This document shows, one piece after another, positions 6,145-6,797 of a stretch of DNA of 6,797 nt. Source of the stretch: an uncultured Ruminococcus sp. (GTDB taxonomy: Bacteria > Bacillota > Clostridia > Oscillospirales > Ruminococcaceae); NCBI GenBank assembly GCA_946531975.1, contig CAMNAY010000092.1, forward strand, positions 1 through 6,797. The letters run 5' to 3'. The notes beneath the pieces are model-generated. The model saw only the letters and a list, made by a program, of their open reading frames with translations. It had not been told where the DNA came from and searched no databases. The number at the start of each line of letters is the position of its first letter. The stretch's first letter is position 1. The translations under genes were made by a program, and so were the position numbers.

Positions 6145-6202
6145 CGTTCAGGTTCAGCAGGCTCCAGAATGCGATTATCTCAGTCGGAATCACCGCGCGC
6201 AT

Positions 6203-6797
6203 TCAAAGCTCCCAATCCTCCTGATCCTGCAATATTTCCGCCGAATTTGCGATCTGCGTAAGTAACTGCATATCCTCAGAGATCAGGACTGCACGGCTGC
6301 ACCAGTCCAGATCGTTTTGATCGAAGAGAAGGAGATCCAGCGAATATTGCACCGGAACGGTCTCCTCTTTCTCCCGTAATATGACAAATCCCTTTGCTGT
6401 CTCATTTTCAAAATGATAGATATCCTTCGTCCGGTAGGCTTCGTTGCCAAAGACCGCCTGCTTTTCTGTTTTGCATTTCCAGACCTTCTCCTTGGCGCTG
6501 AGCGCCGTGGTGTACAGCGACCGGGCTCGTGAAACCTCCGGCTTGATGCTCGGCCAATGCTCGTCATACTGATCTTCTGTCAGATTGAGGATAAAATCCC
6601 AGAGCTCATATTCATTTTCCGGTACACTGCGATTATACGCCCAGATGCCTTTCTCCAGATAAACCGGCTTGATTCCGCAATGGTCATAGGATGCCGCAAG
6701 GCTGCTGAATCTGACATACACCTGCGTTGTCTGCATCAGCCCTTCGTTCGCATTTGTATACAGCATTCCGTGCGCATCTGTTTTGACATATTCCAGA
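6203..6797 (-). CDS. Unidentified protein, C-terminal part (open at right edge)
   Basis: I do not recognise this gene. The frame is open from the right edge to a TGA at 6203-6205, giving 197 visible residues. The first ATG inside the window is at 6766, but the ten codons before it are open (L-E-Y-V-K-T-D-A-H-G), and GGA directly abuts that ATG instead of standing 5-9 bases away. The true start is therefore probably off the window. The protein is acidic towards its end (EILQDQEDWEL) and rich in Tyr and Trp (WAYNRS, ENEYELWDF, QYDEHW). It has no hydrophobic run long enough for a membrane helix, no Cys pair typical of a metal site and no nucleotide-binding loop. It looks like a soluble cytoplasmic protein or domain. 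It lies 70 bases upstream of aroB on the same strand and could share its transcript, but nothing links it to the shikimate pathway. Confidence 0.7.
   Translation of the reverse strand, partial: LEYVKTDAHGMLYTNANEGLMQTTQVYVRFSSLAASYDHCGIKPVYLEKGIWAYNRSVPENEYELWDFILNLTEDQYDEHWPSIKPEVSRARSLYTTALSAKEKVWKCKTEKQAVFGNEAYRTKDIYHFENETAKGFVILREKEETVPVQYSLDLLLFDQNDLDWCSRAVLISEDMQLLTQIANSAEILQDQEDWEL

Noticed and set aside
6174..6179. GATAAT as a -10 element for an aroB promoter.
   Set aside because: No acceptable -35 hexamer lies 16-19 bases upstream; the nearest, TTGAAT, is about 21 bases away.
5392..6261. Plus-strand open frame of 289 codons antisense to aroB.
   Set aside because: It covers the conserved AroB active-site region on the opposite strand and has shadow-like Arg/His/Cys composition.

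Overview
The window is a cluster of genes for making chorismate and phenylalanine, all read from the minus strand (right to left). In transcription order it holds the 3' part of an unidentified gene (6203-6797), aroB (5062-6132), aroA (3776-5065), a small GNAT acetyltransferase (3330-3773), aroC (2212-3318), a second, unrelated GNAT acetyltransferase (1656-2210), pheA (406-1554) and the first 96 codons of aroE, which runs off the left edge (1-290). No tRNA, rRNA, CRISPR array or mobile element is visible, and no stretch of more than about 115 bases lacks a gene.

The organism is most likely a Firmicute of the class Clostridia, perhaps an Oscillospiraceae/Ruminococcus-like gut bacterium. Reasons are the strong GGAGG-type ribosome binding sites, the aroB-aroA-aroC-pheA-aroE order known from clostridia, a fused AroQ chorismate mutase-prephenate dehydratase-ACT protein, and clostridial-looking AroA and AroC motifs (CGESGSTLR; RGGGHFSGR). 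A 60-base sample of aroC is 57% G+C. This placement is an inference; genus cannot be told from the window.

The block aroB-aroA-GNAT-aroC-GNAT is packed tightly: aroB and aroA overlap by 4 bases (ATGA), and the later junctions are 2, 11 and 1 bases. This strongly suggests one mRNA with translational coupling. The two later junctions are looser and more AT-rich: 101 bases before pheA (43% G+C) and 115 bases before aroE (31% G+C). They are the only places with room for internal promoters or operators. The pheA-aroE gap holds a 24-bp imperfect dyad.

AroB makes 3-dehydroquinate from DAHP, AroE reduces dehydroshikimate to shikimate, AroA makes EPSP, and AroC makes chorismate. PheA then converts chorismate through prephenate to phenylpyruvate, with an ACT domain expected to sense phenylalanine. 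DAHP synthase, dehydroquinase and shikimate kinase are not in the window. The last two may lie beyond the left edge.

I found no convincing new system. The features most worth following up are the two acetyltransferase genes fitted flush around aroC and the dyad upstream of aroE.
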